From the NCBI GenBank assembly GCA_002415485.1, contig DHYU01000071.1, positions 1 to 64,000 on the forward strand: a stretch of DNA of 64,000 bases. The letters are read 5' to 3'. Below are positions 34,511 to 43,200 of the stretch, one piece after another. Under the pieces are notes generated by a model. It made no database searches, was not told the DNA's origin, and was given only the letters and a program-made list of their open reading frames with translations. Made by a program: the position numbers and the translations under genes. The DNA comes from Proteobacteria bacterium UBA5122. GTDB taxonomy: Bacteria > Pseudomonadota > Gammaproteobacteria > Tenderiales > Tenderiaceae. Within the stretch, counting starts at the first letter, position 1, and the number at the start of each line of letters is the position of its first letter.

Positions 34511-34816
34511 TCACGAACTTGCCAATACAGTTTCCTGTTCCGCATCACGCTTGAGACGCATCTCCAGCACAAAACACGCAAATGGAATCATGCCCGCCAA
34601 CACCACACCGATGGTGTACATCGGCGACCACATATAACGATTGCTCAGATTAACCGCCATATAAACATAGGCCATGAACAAAAAGCCGTGGGCCCAGCCC
34701 ATCACCGTCACCGCCTCAGGGATGCCGAACTGATACTTGGCCGGCATCGCCACAAACAGCAGCAACAGGAAGGAAACGCCCTCCAGCATGCTAACAATAC
34801 GAAAACGATTCATCAT
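34511..34816 (-). CDS. DUF3817 membrane protein (copy 1)
   Basis: The 101-residue protein has three hydrophobic helices and the DUF3817 signature: RIVSMLEGVSFLLLLFVAMPAKYQFG, GWAHGFLFMAYVY and GMIPFACFVLE. DUF3817 proteins are small integral membrane proteins related to YdzA; role unknown. A second, clearly related copy is at 46437. Two adjacent ATG codons (34816, 34813) are possible starts. It has a terminator of its own. Confidence 0.85.
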   Translation of the reverse strand: MMNRFRIVSMLEGVSFLLLLFVAMPAKYQFGIPEAVTVMGWAHGFLFMAYVYMAVNLSNRYMWSPMYTIGVVLAGMIPFACFVLEMRLKRDAEQETVLASS

Positions 34817-35026
34817 AGTGAGACTCTCTGAATAACTTATCTTTTTTAATCTGGTACTACCCGCCCCTCCCCAGAGACGGACCGTCATATTAGCTTAATA
34901 ATTCAGAGAATGCTAAAAAGGGCCGCAAGTGATTGTTTTTGAATGATGTCACACCATCACCAGAACCTCTTTGCCGCTATTTTCGTTTAGACTAATCACT
35001 AATCTGAACACCCATCGGGAGCCCAC

Positions 35027-35665
35027 ATGCACGGACCTTCACCCACCAACCCACATCCGATGCAGGGCTTCCCACAGGTCTGCTTCATCAAAAACACGGT
35101 CAATAATCCCAACATCATCATTGGCGATTACACCTATTATGACGACCCGGACGACTCCGAGAACTTCGAGCGCAATGTGCTCTACCACTTCCCGTTCATC
35201 GGCGACAAACTGATCATCGGCAAATTCTGCGCGATTGCACGCGGCGTAAAATTCATCATGAACGGCGCCAATCACAAGATGTCGGGCATCTCGACCTACC
35301 CGTTTCAGATCTTTGGCAATGGCTGGGAAAGGGTCATGCCGGAACTCGGCGCGCTGCCTTACAAAGGCGACACCGTCATCGGCAATGATGTGTGGATAGG
35401 ATACGACGCGCTGATCATGCCCGGCATTAAGATCGGCGACGGCGCCATCATCTCATCGCGCGCCGTAGTCACCCGCGATGTAGCACCCTACAGCATCGTC
35501 GGCGGCAATCCGGCAGAGCTGATCAAATATCGCTTTGAACCTGATTCAATTCAGCGGCTGGTAGACATCGCCTGGTGGGATTGGCCGGTAGAAAAAATCA
35601 GCCAGCACTTGCCTTTGATCGTTTCTGCCAACATCGACGCCTTGCATACCGCAGCGATAGAGTAA
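35027..35665 (+). CDS. Vat/CatB-type xenobiotic O-acetyltransferase
   Basis: The 212-residue left-handed beta-helix protein matches Vat-family acetyltransferases: NPNIIIGDYTYYDDPDDSENFERNVLYHF, the catalytic-His loop FIMNGANHKMSGISTYPFQIF, hexapeptide repeats (VIGNDVWIGYDALIMPGIKIGDGAIISSRAVVTRDV) and C-terminal YSIVGGNPAELIKYRF. Family enzymes inactivate streptogramin A or chloramphenicol; many chromosomal members have unknown natural acceptors. It is a single gene in core sequence with no attC, so it is not a cassette. Resistance cannot be claimed from sequence. Confidence 0.9.
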   Translation: MHGPSPTNPHPMQGFPQVCFIKNTVNNPNIIIGDYTYYDDPDDSENFERNVLYHFPFIGDKLIIGKFCAIARGVKFIMNGANHKMSGISTYPFQIFGNGWERVMPELGALPYKGDTVIGNDVWIGYDALIMPGIKIGDGAIISSRAVVTRDVAPYSIVGGNPAELIKYRFEPDSIQRLVDIAWWDWPVEKISQHLPLIVSANIDALHTAAIE

Positions 35666-35724
35666 GATCCGCCCGCCACCATGCTTAAACACATGAGGTC
35701 AGAACGCAGTCAACGCTGACTTGA

Positions 35725-36567
35725 CTAACGTTCGCGCAGCAGGCGTTTGATCTCATCCATATCGCGCTGAAGTTCGGCCAGGGACTTTTGCAGACTGGCC
35801 GTGTCGCCTTCGATCTTATGCTCCAGGCTTTCTTTGGCCTGCTCGATCTCGCCGTGCTGCACATCCTGCACCGCATTGACGATCACCGCCATGATCAGGT
35901 TCAACATGGTAAAAGTGGCGATCAAAATAAACGGCAGGAAGAACAACCAGGCATGCGGATAGACCTCCATCACCGGCCGCACGATGCCCATCGACCACGA
36001 CTCCAGCGTCATCACCTGGAACAAGGTATAGGCACTCGCGCCCATGCTGCCAAACCATTCGGGAAACGCATCACCAAACAGATTGGTCGCCATCACCGCC
36101 GCGACATAAAAGATGATCACCAGGATCGCGCCGACCGAACCCAAACCGGGGATAGCCTTCAACATGCCGCCGACCACACGCCGCATCGATGGCACCATCG
36201 TCAACAGGCGCAACACCCGCAGTACACGCAGCGCACGCAAGACCTCGAACGGGCCGGTGGCTGGCACCAGCGCAATCGCAACGACGATAAAGTCGAACAC
36301 GCTCCACGGGTCGCGGAAAAACCGCAGTCGATGCACCAGCAGCCGTAACACAATCTCGATGACAAAGATCGTCAGAATCACCTTGTCTATCGCGAGCAGG
36401 GCACCACCGACAGCCGCCATCACACCATCATCGGTCTCCAGACCGAGGATCGCGGCGTTGATCAGGATCAGCGTAATGATGGTGCGCTGGAACCACTGCG
36501 CCTCAACAAATGCACGTAATTTCAAACGCCAAGGGGACCAGTGTTCAGTCGAGGAATAGGCAATCAT
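35725..36567 (-). CDS. Bacterial voltage-gated sodium channel (NaChBac-type)
   Basis: The 280-residue six-helix channel has S1 from about residue 28 (TIITLILINAAILGLE), S3 (DPWSVFDFIVVAIALV), an S4 with four regularly spaced arginines (LRALRVLRVLRLLTMVPSMRR), the pore helix and selectivity filter TLESWSM (NaChBac has TLESWAS) and S6 (FILIATFTMLNLIMAVIVN). The tail (EIEQAKESLEHKIEGDTASLQKSLAELQRD) is a coiled coil that tetramerises these channels. Filter Glu-Ser-Trp indicates Na+ selectivity. It sits in the inner membrane and may serve motility or sodium homeostasis. Confidence 0.95.
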   Translation of the reverse strand: MIAYSSTEHWSPWRLKLRAFVEAQWFQRTIITLILINAAILGLETDDGVMAAVGGALLAIDKVILTIFVIEIVLRLLVHRLRFFRDPWSVFDFIVVAIALVPATGPFEVLRALRVLRVLRLLTMVPSMRRVVGGMLKAIPGLGSVGAILVIIFYVAAVMATNLFGDAFPEWFGSMGASAYTLFQVMTLESWSMGIVRPVMEVYPHAWLFFLPFILIATFTMLNLIMAVIVNAVQDVQHGEIEQAKESLEHKIEGDTASLQKSLAELQRDMDEIKRLLRER

Positions 36568-36662
36568 AAATCGTTTAAACCGAAGGGTTGTTAGTCAAAG
36601 AATATTCGCCCCATGTGATGGGGCCCAGGCATTTTAGTTCAACTCCGCACCGGATCGCAGTC

Positions 36663-36691
36663 AAAAAAAGAGCCCGCGCTTTGCGGGCTCG
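36663..36691 (-). terminator. Terminator of the subtilase gene
   Basis: GAGCCCGC (36670-36677) and GCGGGCTC (36683-36690) form a perfect 8-bp stem with a 5-nt loop, followed on the minus strand by seven U. It lies 26 bp past the subtilase stop. Confidence 0.92.
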
Positions 36692-36716
36692 ATAACTCAC
36701 CATCTTGGCGAAACAA

Positions 36717-38519
36717 TTATTTGGTCACGCCCGGATCGGCCGCATCCTGACTACTGTCGTAACGCATGCCGTCCTTGATGATGTTGTAGATCGTCGTTGT
36801 GTACTGACCACCCGATGCCTGGCGCACGGTGTATTGCAGCTCGCCCTTGCGATTGGTCAGGCCGTTGAAGTAACTCAACAGGCGGCCATTATGGAAGATC
36901 GCTGCAAAGACATGGGCATTGGTCACAATACGCCCACGGGCATCAACCACCGTGACGATCGCCTTCAGCCCGCGCTTACCCGACTCGTAACGAATCGCGC
37001 CCACATGCATCGGTGCCAAGGCCACACGCTCGATGGCCACGCTGCCGCTGGCGCTCAAACCACGACTATCGGTCGCAACGACCTGGATGCTGTAACGCTG
37101 ATCCGGCGTCAGGCTCGAGATGTCCAAAGCCAACGCATAACGGCCCTGGCCGATCTCACTAAAGCCGGTGCGCAGACCATCCAGGGTGCCGAGATTGATA
37201 CTGCGTGCGTCGACGCCCGTCACCGCACCGCCAAGCTCATTGACCAGGGTCACGTTGAGCACGGCCTGGGTATCGACCTCGGTATAACCGGCCTTGTCCA
37301 GGGCCAGACCCATGCGCAAGGCCGGATCTGGGTCGGCAATCGCGCCGACCACAGCCTGTGCATCCAACAACGGTTCGGCAATGCCATCCCTGTCGCCACT
37401 CATCACGATTCGCTCGCCCGAGGCAATCAAGGCAAAACGAATCGCGCCTTCAGCCGTCGCCCGCGTCAGGCTGGCCAGATTGGCCGCCACGTACAGCGCT
37501 GCGCCACCTGCCACATGCGGGGCCGCCATGCTGGTGCCGCCATACGTGGCGTAGCGCTGGCCCGGCCAGGTCGACAGGATCGACACCCCCGGCGCCGTCA
37601 TGTCCACGTCCACCCCGTAATTGGAGAAACTGGCAAAGCTGTCGTTGCCCGGATTCATCGCCGATACGGTGAACACGCTGTCGTAGGCTGCAGGCACCAT
37701 AAAGGCCGCATCGGTGCTGCTGTTGCCGGCGGCGACCGCAATGAAACAACCGCTGGCGACAGTGCGCTCGAAGGCACGTCGAAATGCGTTATCCGTATCG
37801 CTACCACCACCGCCCAGGCTGAAGTTGGCGACATGGATCATGTCGGCATAGCTGGCAGCGTTAGTGTTATGACGGGTGATGTAATCCAGCGCCGCCATGA
37901 TATCGAGCGACGAACCCAGACCCGAGCTGCTCAAGACCTTCAGCGCCACCACTTCCGCCTGCGGCGCCACACCGATCACACCGCTGCCGTTGGCCGAGGC
38001 CGCTACCGTACCTGCCACGTGCGTGCCGTGACCATGATCATCAAAGCCATTGGCCGTCGTAGGTGACTCGATGGTCACGAAGGTGCGCGACAGACCGACG
38101 TTCACGCGGCCGATCAGATCCGAGTGGTTGTAATCAACCCCGGTATCGACCACCGCGACCCGCGCCCCGGCACCGGTGGCACCTGCGGCATGGGCCCACT
38201 CGCCATCAACGCGGTCTATGCCCGTCGGCAGGGTATCGGCCACCAGGCGCACTTCAAATTCCGGCTCGATCGACTGCACCAGCGGGTGCTTCTCCAGCGC
38301 CGCCAGCGCCTGCGGACTCAAACGCGCCGCAAAGCCATTGAACACCGCCTGATAACGATGCATCGCCTGATGGCGCGCTGCCTGCTGTGCCGCCTCGGCC
38401 GCAGCCCCCGGCAGATCCTTAAACACCACCACATAACGCTCACTGGCCGTGGCCGACGCCATGCCAGCAAACCAAATCCCAACCGCCGCAATGATCGCGA
38501 CCACGTTTCGCAACAACAT
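36717..38519 (-). CDS. Secreted subtilisin-like serine protease (S8)
   Basis: The 600-residue protein has a signal peptide (residues 1-25, cut near ATASE), an I9 pro-domain (about 28-90, RYVVVFKDLPG ... VQSIEPEFEV), and a peptidase S8 domain with Asp125 (VAVVDTGVDYNHSD), His164 (DDHGHGTHVAGTVAA), the oxyanion Asn (AVAAGNSSTD) and Ser (GGTSMAAPHVAGGAAL). A C-terminal region of about 200 residues is beta-rich with Ig/fibronectin-like spacing. Long open sequence upstream in frame was rejected: ATG 38519 has GGGAGAGG before it and starts the signal peptide. It is probably exported and self-processed. Confidence 0.93.
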   Translation of the reverse strand: MLLRNVVAIIAAVGIWFAGMASATASERYVVVFKDLPGAAAEAAQQAARHQAMHRYQAVFNGFAARLSPQALAALEKHPLVQSIEPEFEVRLVADTLPTGIDRVDGEWAHAAGATGAGARVAVVDTGVDYNHSDLIGRVNVGLSRTFVTIESPTTANGFDDHGHGTHVAGTVAASANGSGVIGVAPQAEVVALKVLSSSGLGSSLDIMAALDYITRHNTNAASYADMIHVANFSLGGGGSDTDNAFRRAFERTVASGCFIAVAAGNSSTDAAFMVPAAYDSVFTVSAMNPGNDSFASFSNYGVDVDMTAPGVSILSTWPGQRYATYGGTSMAAPHVAGGAALYVAANLASLTRATAEGAIRFALIASGERIVMSGDRDGIAEPLLDAQAVVGAIADPDPALRMGLALDKAGYTEVDTQAVLNVTLVNELGGAVTGVDARSINLGTLDGLRTGFSEIGQGRYALALDISSLTPDQRYSIQVVATDSRGLSASGSVAIERVALAPMHVGAIRYESGKRGLKAIVTVVDARGRIVTNAHVFAAIFHNGRLLSYFNGLTNRKGELQYTVRQASGGQYTTTIYNIIKDGMRYDSSQDAADPGVTK

Positions 38520-38598
38520 GGGCCTCTCCCTATGTATTTGATTAAGCGGGCGCATTGTAACCGCCCGAGACTGATAATGGGCTGAACAGATGACAATC

Positions 38599-38627
38599 TT
38601 GCAATCACCCCGGTCAGTCCATAGAAT
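38599..38627 (+). promoter_or_regulatory. Sigma70-type promoter for the structured leader
   Basis: TTGCAA (38599-38604), a 17-bp spacer, then TAGAAT (38622-38627). Spacing is optimal and both hexamers are near consensus. Transcription would start around 38634, reading right. Confidence 0.6.
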
Positions 38628-38633
38628 TTCCAG

Positions 38634-38834
38634 CGCGAGTGGGAAGCCGGCAACGCGAAGAGAGGCCGGCCATAGATGACCAGCGCAGAGCGAAGCGTGC
38701 AACGTGAAGAGTGGACACGTGGAGTGAGAGAAGTGGGCACGGGCCCCGCCCAAGAGACGAGAGAGGGACGGGGTCGCGTGCTTTTTAATTTGCAAACCCT
38801 CGGCTGAGGGTTTTTTTGTCACCAAGGGTTTTGC
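38634..38834 (+). ncRNA. Candidate structured leader RNA or small RNA
   Basis: About 185 nt between a good promoter and a terminator contain no gene. It has a two-part stem (GCACG 38737-38741 with CGTGC 38777-38781; CCCCG 38744-38748 with CGGGG 38769-38773), a near-repeat of 16 nt (38650-38665 and 38699-38714) and then the terminator hairpin. Downstream, AGGGTTTTGCA (38825-38835), which covers the ribosome site and first base of the next gene's start codon, can pair with TGCAAACCCT (38791-38800); that segment overlaps the terminator's left arm. So terminator and start-site hairpin exclude each other. No known riboswitch class is recognised. Confidence 0.45.
38795..38818 (+). terminator. Terminator or attenuator upstream of nucleoside hydrolase-like gene
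   Basis: AACCCTC (38795-38801) pairs with GAGGGTT (38806-38812) around a 4-nt loop, followed by seven T. It ends 17 bp before the ATG of the next gene and there is no rightward gene before it for 2 kb. Confidence 0.85.
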
Positions 38835-39791
38835 ATGGATTGGTTACACAAGGCGCGTTCGGTGTTCGTCCTCAGCGACGCCGCCATCGACGAATATCTC
38901 GCCACGCTGTTTGTCTCGACCCTCGGACACGGCCCGCGCATCGCCGGCGAGTTGATCGTCAATGCCGACTGCATCGCCGACCCGGCGATGGTCACCGGCC
39001 TCAAGATCCGCCGCGCACTTGGCCTCGACATCCCGCTCGGCCTCAGCGCCGCCCGCGGCTGGAACCCCTTCCCGTGGCAATACCGCGAAGACTGCATCCG
39101 CCTCGGCCAGATCGACATGCTGCGCGAGATCGAGATCCCCTCGCAGAGCTGGGCCGACGGCGACGCCATGCTGCGCGACTACCTGCAGGCCTGCGCCCCC
39201 GGCGAGGCGTTGATCCTCTGCATGTGCCCACCGACACCGCTGACCGACATCCTGCGCGCCCAGCCCGCGCTGGCCACACGCATCGGCGGCATGATTTGGA
39301 TGGGCGGCGCGCTCAACGTCCCTGGCAACCTCGACCCGGCGACCCTGCCCGCCGCCGTCTGCAATCCAAGCGCCGAATGGAATGTCTTCTGGGACCCCAG
39401 CAGCGCCGACTGGCTGTTCCGCCATACCGACTTCCCGCTGCTGCTGGCGCCGCTCGACGCCAGTGATCCAGTCAAAATCAGCGCCGAACTGCTGCGAACC
39501 CTGCGCGAACAAGCGGCCAATGGCTCCAAATTGTCAGAACTGGCTGCCGAGGCCTACAGCCTCGTCGCCGATGAAAAATTCTATCGGCTGTGGGATGTGG
39601 TCTCGGCGCTGCCGCTGCTCGACCTGGACCTGTTTCACCACCACGACACCGGACTCGAGGTGATCAGCCATGGCCCAGCGCAAGGCACAGTGCGCGAACA
39701 CCCCGGCGGCCGCCGCGCCACCGTACTCAGCGGCGTGCGTGACCTGCCGCAGCTCTACGCCCGCGTCTGCCGCCAGTTCAACCACGGCTGA
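38835..39791 (+). CDS. Inosine-uridine nucleoside hydrolase-like protein
   Basis: The 318-residue protein has the nucleoside hydrolase fold pattern: an N-terminal strand with SDAAIDEYLA at the Ca-binding position, LILCMCPPTPLTDIL, RIGGMIWMGGALNVPGN, AEWNVFWDPSSADWLF, and RLWDVVSALPLLD with a late Asp. The usual N-terminal DxGxDD is altered to DxxxDE, so metal binding or substrate may differ. The family hydrolyses nucleosides to base and ribose. AAGGG is the ribosome site, 6 nt before ATG, and it can be hidden by a leader hairpin. Alone on its transcript. Confidence 0.75.
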   Translation: MDWLHKARSVFVLSDAAIDEYLATLFVSTLGHGPRIAGELIVNADCIADPAMVTGLKIRRALGLDIPLGLSAARGWNPFPWQYREDCIRLGQIDMLREIEIPSQSWADGDAMLRDYLQACAPGEALILCMCPPTPLTDILRAQPALATRIGGMIWMGGALNVPGNLDPATLPAAVCNPSAEWNVFWDPSSADWLFRHTDFPLLLAPLDASDPVKISAELLRTLREQAANGSKLSELAAEAYSLVADEKFYRLWDVVSALPLLDLDLFHHHDTGLEVISHGPAQGTVREHPGGRRATVLSGVRDLPQLYARVCRQFNHG

Positions 39792-39868
39792 CAACTTGGA
39801 GCCACGCGCCATTATCGGTTAAGCTGTCGAACCTCAGCACAGCAGTCAGACATTCAGGAGGCGCACCG

Positions 39869-40255
39869 ATGCAGACATCCCGATTCAACTCCCTGGCCTG
39901 CGGCCTACTCGCACTGGCAATCGTTGCCGCCCCCGTCGCCCATGCCGGCGACCCCACCACCCGCAAGATGGCCGAGATCATCCTGCAGATGGACGCCAAA
40001 CCCGGCGATGAGGCCAAGGCCACGCTGGAGAAGATCGCCACCAACATCGGTTCCACCGCCACCGAACAGACCCTGGCCAAGATCATGCTCCATGTCGATG
40101 GCAAGATCCGCCCGATCGACAAACCGGTCGCGATGAAGGTCATGCTCGACCCCGCCGCCAGCCCCAACGAACGTAATATCGCCAAGGCCCTGCTGCGCTA
40201 CGAAGGCGAGGCCAACGAGAAGGTTCAGACCGTACTCAACGAGGTCATTCGATAA
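39869..40255 (+). CDS. Small exported helical protein, unknown function
   Basis: The 128-residue protein has a signal peptide (SLACGLLALAIVAAPVAHA, cut after residue 26) and a mature part of about 100 residues predicted to be all-helical with repeated KIxLxMDxK motifs (MAEIILQMDAKPGDEAKATLEKIA and LAKIMLHVDGKI). The two halves look like an internal duplication. No family is recognised. An AGGAGG ribosome site lies 7 nt before the ATG. It ends 9 bp before the convergent tamB. Confidence 0.75.
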   Translation: MQTSRFNSLACGLLALAIVAAPVAHAGDPTTRKMAEIILQMDAKPGDEAKATLEKIATNIGSTATEQTLAKIMLHVDGKIRPIDKPVAMKVMLDPAASPNERNIAKALLRYEGEANEKVQTVLNEVIR

Positions 40256-40264
40256 CCAGCAACG

Positions 40265-43200
40265 TCAGCGCTCGATCGAAAAGATGAAATCGGCGCTCTG
40301 ATATTCACCCGACTCCGCCTTCAGCTGCCAGTCTTGCGAGAGCTGGTAGCGCAGGTGGAGGGTGTTCACCGCATCCAGCAGGCCCACGCCGTAACCGACA
40401 TACAGCCGTGGCGACAGATACCGCCCCATCAGCAACGCGGCCTGGTCGCCACCGCCACTGGTATCGATGCGCATCTCCTCCAGACCAAATCGGTCACCGA
40501 TACTGCGGGCCAGAAAATCCCCGCCCTTGAGACCGATCGCCAGCGCCGCCTGCGCCATCATCGCGCCCTCGCTGGACGAGGCGGTGCGATCCAGCGGCCG
40601 CCCCAGCACCAGGTAACCGAGCACGTCGGTCTGCTCCATCGCCGGCACCGAATACAACTCAAACTCCGGCTGACGCAGCAGGCCCCGCACCCGGATGCCC
40701 GCCGTCACGCTATCGATCTTACGCACTGCACGCAGGTCCAGCGCCGGGTTCGATACCGGCCCGCCGGCGAACATCATGCGCCCCTGCTCCACCGTCAGGT
40801 TCTGGCCATAGGCCTCATACCGCCCCTCGACCACACTGACCTCGCCGTTGGCCGTGGTCGGCTGGCCCGGCTCTTCGACCAACAACAGATTGCCCGCAAT
40901 CTTGCCCTCGAAACCAAAGCCATACAGATAGACCGGCTCGGCCAGCACCACTCGCACCCGACTGCTGATCTGCCACGGCGACGCCGGTGGTGCCTCGGCC
41001 CCGATGATCACCACGTCATCGGAGACCGATTGCACCGCCACCAACTCCTTCGGCAGCAGCCGGGCCTCAACCACACGCACCTCACCATCCAGCCATAGCT
41101 GACTGCCCTTCAACCGCAACTGTAAATCGGGATCGACGAACACATGCGCCTCGGGGATATGCGAGACCTCTACCCGTTCACCCTTCAGCGCCAGCTGCGT
41201 CTCCCACCCCTGCTCGGCATCGAGCACGGTCTCACCGCTGGCCTGAAAACGACCACCACCCGACTCGCCGCTGAACTGATAGACCAGCCGCTCACCACCA
41301 CGGCTCTGGACATCGGCCTCCAGCGCACTGACGTGCAGCCCCAGGCGCGGCACCTGCAAACGCCCATCGCGCAGTCCGAGGCGACCATTGATCTTGGGCT
41401 GACCCAGGGTCCCTGACACCTGGGTTTCCAGATCAATATTACCCTCTACTCCAAATATCTCGTCTAGAACATTATTAAACAGGCCTAAATCTGTGATGTG
41501 CCCCTTGGCCTTCACATCCAGCGCCTGCGCCGGCCCGGCAAACGCCAGCGGATCAAAACCCGGCAGGTTCAAATGCCCCTTGATGCCATCACCACCAACG
41601 ATCTGAACATCCACCTTCGAACGCAGACCCCGGCGATCAAATTCGCCACGCAGACTGCCACGGCTGAAATGCCAGTGGCCGCGCTGCTGGTCGATCAACG
41701 GATACGAGATGCTGCCCTTGCCCATGTCGATCGCCAACGAACCCGACACCTCGCCCGCCGCCTGCGCCGCGCGGACCGTCAGATCGACACGCCCATCGTG
41801 CAAACTAAAATCCACCGGCATCAGCTGATTGACCAACCGCAGATCGGTCAGCGTCACTGCCAGCTCACCTTGCCAACGCCCGGCATCACCGCCGCCATTC
41901 AGACAGACGCGCGACCCGGCATTCAACCAACAGACCCGCGCCAACTGCCATTGTCCATGCAACCAGGAGAGATCCGCAGCAGCCTCTTGCTGACGCCAGC
42001 TGCCCCAACGCGGCGACGTGAATTCGGAGCCGGTCAGCAGACCACGCCAACCCACCCCGTCCTCATAACCACCCCGCACACTGATGCCCGTCGCATAGGT
42101 CGCGCGCGTCATATGGGCGCTGACCCGGTGTCGTTGCAGATCGCCATTGGCATTGATGCGCAACGCCGCCATCGACTCGCCCGCCACGTACAGATCCCGC
42201 GCATCGAGATTGAGATTCAGGTCCTGCCAACTGAGCAGCGTCAGCCCAAGCCGCCCCTGCAGCTGATCCACCATCGATGATCCACTGCCATCCTGATACA
42301 CCAACCGCCACCCCTCAAACGACAGACTCAGTCGGGGTGCCTGACGACTGCCGCCCACTGTGCCGCGAATATCCAGCCTGCCGCTCACATCGGGGTATAG
42401 TGCGGCCAGGGACTGGCTGTTAAACAAGACGTCCAGCTTCACGTCATCCCCCCAGCGACCACTGAGCTGCAGACTGTTCTGCGGTGCGCTAAGCATGAAC
42501 TGCTTGATCGCCATCTCCCTGCCGCTGGCCTGGACCTCAGCCACCAGCTGCAACGGCCCCTGCCGCAGCTGAGTCAAAACGGTCTCCAGCGCGGGTGATT
42601 GCGGCGGCAGCCACTGGCGCAACCACTGAAAGTCCTCGTCACCCACCACCAGGCCCGCCGCATCGAGGCGCAGGTGCCCGTCAATACCACCATTCACCCG
42701 CCAATCGCCATCGGCATCGATCCGCGCCAACTGACTCTCGCCATGACGCAGATCATCACCAACGATCCTGAAGCTGATGTGTGGCCGTGCACGTTCACCA
42801 TACGCACGGCCTTCTGCATCGACCCTGCCCGCCAACGACGGATGCAGCTGTTGCAAGGCCGGCGAGCGCAAATGCCAATTCAGCGCCAGCTGTTCACCCA
42901 CGCGCCCCTTGAGCATCAATTCGCTCTGCGCCGATTTGAATTCACTGTGGGCAATCAACCAGTCGTCGCCGTTAAACTCCAAGCCCGCCTGCACGGCCAC
43001 CGGATAATCACGCAACTCCCCGGTCAGGCGCTCGACCTCGATCGCCATGATGTGCGATTCGCTCGATACCTGGCGACCACCGGCGATCCCTGCCAAATCG
43101 ATCTTTCCCGGGAATTCGCGCCAGATAGCCTCAGGATTAACGCCCTTCGCCTCCAGATCAACGAACCAGGCAAAATCCCCACCCCAATTCAACTCACCTT

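Noticed and set aside
35027..35665. The Vat-type gene as an integron cassette
   Set aside because: There are no core sites or attC palindromes on either side and it lies 15 kb from the array.
38634..38817. 6S RNA in this position, because of length near 184 nt
   Set aside because: The sequence lacks the long central-bubble hairpin and the conserved closing stem of 6S RNA.
38520..38825. N-terminal extension of the subtilase to 38825
   Set aside because: The added 102 residues are low-complexity and lie on the complement of the leader, terminator and promoter region; the ATG at 38519 has a ribosome site and starts a normal signal peptide.
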